Source: Candidatus Nitrotoga sp. M5 (GTDB lineage: Bacteria; Pseudomonadota; Gammaproteobacteria; Burkholderiales; Gallionellaceae). Taken from it: a DNA stretch of 64,000 nucleotides. Below the pieces are notes generated by a model. That model was not told the origin of the DNA and searched no databases. It was given only the letters and a program-made list of their open reading frames with translations. The stretch lies in NCBI RefSeq assembly GCF_927904885.1, contig NZ_CAKMNW010000007.1:1-64000 (forward strand), read 5' to 3'. The first letter of the stretch is position 1; each line of letters starts with the position of its first letter. The translations under genes were made by a program, and so were the position numbers. Positions 61,988 through 64,000 of the stretch are shown here, piece after piece.

Positions 61988-63175
61988 ATGACCATTCAAC
62001 CTGATCCCCTCACTGTCTCCAAAAAAAAATTCCTGCACCGAGAATGGATAGCTGCACCTCTGCTATTGTTAGCAAGCGCTTTGATTTTGTCGGTTATCTA
62101 TCTTCAGCAGAATTGGCTAGGTAAATGGATGAGCAGCGCCATGCCATTAAACTGGAACGGAGCGGAGCTAACCCTGAATAAAGGCCAAGGTTATAGCGAG
62201 CAGAACAAACTGGTGATCAAAAAGCTAACGAATCAGGGTATTGCTGTTGCTACACTATCCACGCCAACTTTTCAGGCAGAGGATTATTCTGCCTTTAGTT
62301 TGTCTGTCTCAGGTGCCACGCCGGGAGTCGAAATGGAGTTTTTGTGGCGCACGGCAGAGAATCGTGTTTTTGTGCGCCCACTCATTTGGGCTGCTAAAAC
62401 CTTGCAGCCTTTGGAAATGGCGGTAGATAAAAATTGGCGAGGCCAAATTATAGACTTGGCTATCGTTGTCAAGGGCACACTGACTGCACCGCTTTTGGTA
62501 AATGAAGTTTCGCTTGGGCCTGTGTCTTTGCCAACAGCGCTAACAAACATGCTCAAGAAATGGTTCACGCTTGACCGATGGCAAGGAACTTCTATCCATT
62601 TTTTAGACGGCGATGCAATCGATAAGAAAATCAATCCTGTATTAGCCATTGCCGCAATAATATTGGTGGCACTGGTCTTGAATTTAATTTTGGCCATAGC
62701 GAAAATCATGCCTCTAAATGTTGCCATGGTGTGGGGCATGCTATTCATCGGCTGGTTCATACTGGATGTCCGTTGGCAGGCCAATTTGTTTCAGCAACTG
62801 GCGCTAACACACCAACAATTTGCGGGTAAATCATGGGAAGAAAAACATCTGGTTGCTGAAGACAACGCCTTGTTCGACTTTATTAGAAATGTGAAAGCAA
62901 AGCTGCCTACTACTACTGGCCGTATCCTGTATTTTTCTGATGAGGCCTACTCGCGGGGGAAAGGGGCTTACCATTTTTATCCTCAAAACGTTCTAGCCCG
63001 CTCTGACCTGCCTCCTGCATCGCAGCTCAAAACTGGGGACTATATTGCACTGTTTGCAAAAAAAGGAGTGAAATATGATCCTTCACAGCAATTACTGATA
63101 TGGGGTGATGGACAATCTCTAAAAGCCGACTTACTGCTCTTTGCTAAGGGTAATGCTTTGTTCAAGGTGCATTAA
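61988..63175 (+). CDS. Membrane protein of unknown function with C-terminal domain
   Basis: A 395-residue protein I do not recognise as a named family. A cytoplasmic lysine-rich start is followed by a helix (WIAAPLLLLASALILSVIYL, about 20-40), then a 180-residue extracytoplasmic-looking part with short strands (LSVSGATPGVEMEFLWRT). Two further helices (AIAAIILVALVLNLILAIAKI and VAMVWGMLFIGWFILDV, about 220-260) precede a final 130-residue part. The next gene starts 1 base after its stop and is also a membrane protein, suggesting they act together in envelope glycan assembly. The TMs are clear, function is unknown. Confidence 0.75.
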   Translation: MTIQPDPLTVSKKKFLHREWIAAPLLLLASALILSVIYLQQNWLGKWMSSAMPLNWNGAELTLNKGQGYSEQNKLVIKKLTNQGIAVATLSTPTFQAEDYSAFSLSVSGATPGVEMEFLWRTAENRVFVRPLIWAAKTLQPLEMAVDKNWRGQIIDLAIVVKGTLTAPLLVNEVSLGPVSLPTALTNMLKKWFTLDRWQGTSIHFLDGDAIDKKINPVLAIAAIILVALVLNLILAIAKIMPLNVAMVWGMLFIGWFILDVRWQANLFQQLALTHQQFAGKSWEEKHLVAEDNALFDFIRNVKAKLPTTTGRILYFSDEAYSRGKGAYHFYPQNVLARSDLPPASQLKTGDYIALFAKKGVKYDPSQQLLIWGDGQSLKADLLLFAKGNALFKVH

Positions 63176-63176
63176 A

Positions 63177-64000
63177 ATGGAATTATTTACGTTAGTGGCT
63201 GGATTATGTTTACCTTGGCTGTTAGGGGTAGTGTGGCTGCGTGCACCTTGGCTCAAAGCCAGCGGTATTAAATGGCCAACGCTCTTGGGGTATGGCTATC
63301 TGGGCGGAATATTATTAACCACGCTTGTAATGCGTTTGATGGATGCGCTGGGAATTCATCTTAGTTTCTTCAGTATTGGACTTGCACTTTTATTATTGAT
63401 AGCAGCTGGTGCTTGGCTTGGCCGCGGAGAACCATGGCGAATCAGGTGGCCCGGAATAGATTTTCACAGTTTGGCTGGGTGGCGAAAAGTCGTGTATGCC
63501 ATCGTATTGACCACTATTGTTATACGGCTGGTAGGGCTGGGACTAGAGATTGTATGGCGCCCGCTGTTTCCTTGGGACGCCTGGTCACAGTGGGCGACCA
63601 AGGCGCGAGTTTGGTATGAGCTTGGATACTTGGCGACATTTGTGCCCCCTGACGTTTGGCTTGGCGGCGAATTGGCGGGCGCTTACACTGATACAGCTCC
63701 CCACTACCCTCCTGCCATACCACTAATACAAGTATGGACAAGCTACAGCCTGGGCAGATGGGACGATACTCTGATGAACCTGCCCTGGCTGCTATGCGCA
63801 GTTGCCTTGGGCCTGGCGTTTTATGGTCAGGCCAGGCAATGGCAGGTGCCACCCTTGTTTGCTCTTATGTTTACCTACTTTCTACTTTCACTACCATTTG
63901 TGAATGTTCATGTTGCTTTGGCAGGATATACAGATTTATTTATGGCAGCATTTTATGGCCTGGCGGCAATGGCTTTTTTCCACTGGGCCAGGAAGCGTGA
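63177..64000 (+). CDS. Multi-spanning membrane protein, partial at window end
   Basis: The frame is open from ATG 63177 to the window end (274 codons and 2 bases) without a stop. Many hydrophobic helices are seen (LFTLVAGLCLPWLLGVVWL, LLGYGYLGGILLTTLVM, FSIGLALLLLIAAGAWLG, VYAIVLTTIVIRLVGLGL, LPWLLCAVALGLAFYG, LFALMFTYFLLSLPF). A soluble loop at about 125-190 contains WDAWSQWATKARVWYELG and DTAPHYPPAIPLIQVWTSY; the WDAWSQW and HYPP motifs recall polytopic glycosyltransferases of the GT39/GT83 style, but I do not assign one. It is 1 base after the upstream membrane protein gene, so they are co-translated. Confidence 0.8.
   Translation, partial: MELFTLVAGLCLPWLLGVVWLRAPWLKASGIKWPTLLGYGYLGGILLTTLVMRLMDALGIHLSFFSIGLALLLLIAAGAWLGRGEPWRIRWPGIDFHSLAGWRKVVYAIVLTTIVIRLVGLGLEIVWRPLFPWDAWSQWATKARVWYELGYLATFVPPDVWLGGELAGAYTDTAPHYPPAIPLIQVWTSYSLGRWDDTLMNLPWLLCAVALGLAFYGQARQWQVPPLFALMFTYFLLSLPFVNVHVALAGYTDLFMAAFYGLAAMAFFHWARKR

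Noticed and set aside
1-64000. CRISPR arrays, tRNA or rRNA genes
   Set aside because: No regularly spaced direct repeats, tRNA cloverleaf signatures or rRNA segments were noticed on either strand.

Overview
The window looks like chromosomal DNA of a betaproteobacterium of moderate GC content. A Nitrosomonadales/Gallionellaceae-type organism is my guess. The reasons are a complete exosortase A (XrtA) exopolysaccharide locus of the betaproteobacterial kind and proteobacterial-type housekeeping genes (nth, a DUF1841 gene, a PduO-type cobalamin adenosyltransferase, molybdenum cofactor genes). I see no rRNA, tRNA, CRISPR array or intact insertion sequence.

Layout. 0-1.7 kb: a HigB/HigA-like toxin-antitoxin pair, a third small gene and a strong terminator. 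1.7-4.1 kb: mostly non-coding DNA with a hairpin cluster, plus one small secreted protein gene. 4.1-5.8 kb: a DUF938 methyltransferase overlapping a DUF482 (GNAT/FemAB-like) gene. 6.9-32.4 kb (+ strand): the XrtA locus. It holds polysaccharide export and chain-length genes, the XrtA-associated kinase, outer-membrane barrel and ATPase, wecB, deacetylase, FemAB, two XrtA-type sugar transferases flanking xrtA, an asparagine-synthase-like amidotransferase, an acyltransferase, a UDP-4-keto-pentose/UDP-xylose synthase-like enzyme, two glycosyltransferases (one also present as an upstream pseudogene), a CapK-like adenylate-forming enzyme, an alpha/alpha-toroid protein, a formyltransferase and an O-antigen-ligase-like protein. 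32.6-35.4 kb: molybdopterin genes mog (+) and mobB-moaD2-moaD-moaE-moaC (-), with a clear partial tandem duplication. 35.9-37.5 kb: nth, DUF1841 and cob(I)alamin adenosyltransferase in one overlapping operon. 38.1-40.1 kb: two tandem paralogous secreted beta-helix proteins.

40.7-58.6 kb (- strand): a second polysaccharide locus of the ABC-transporter (Wzm/Wzt) type. It has glycosyltransferases, a nucleotide-sugar epimerase, GDP-fucose synthase, three intact sulfotransferases, a DegT aminotransferase with an ATP-grasp enzyme, and many broken genes (gmd, an FAD protein, a methyltransferase, a fourth sulfotransferase). It looks like a repeatedly rearranged surface-glycan cassette. 59.1-64 kb (+ strand): a glycosyltransferase, a polyprenyl-phosphate hexose-1-phosphate transferase that could start glycan synthesis, and two membrane proteins, the last cut by the window end.

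I infer that the XrtA locus makes and exports an exopolysaccharide tied to PEP-CTERM protein sorting, although no PEP-CTERM substrate is encoded here. The second locus would make a fucose-containing, possibly sulfated polymer exported by Wzm/Wzt. No single gene set is clearly an undescribed system. The most notable signals are the mobB-moaD duplication relic, the gmd/FAD junction, the separate ArnA-like halves in the XrtA operon and the sulfotransferase cluster.
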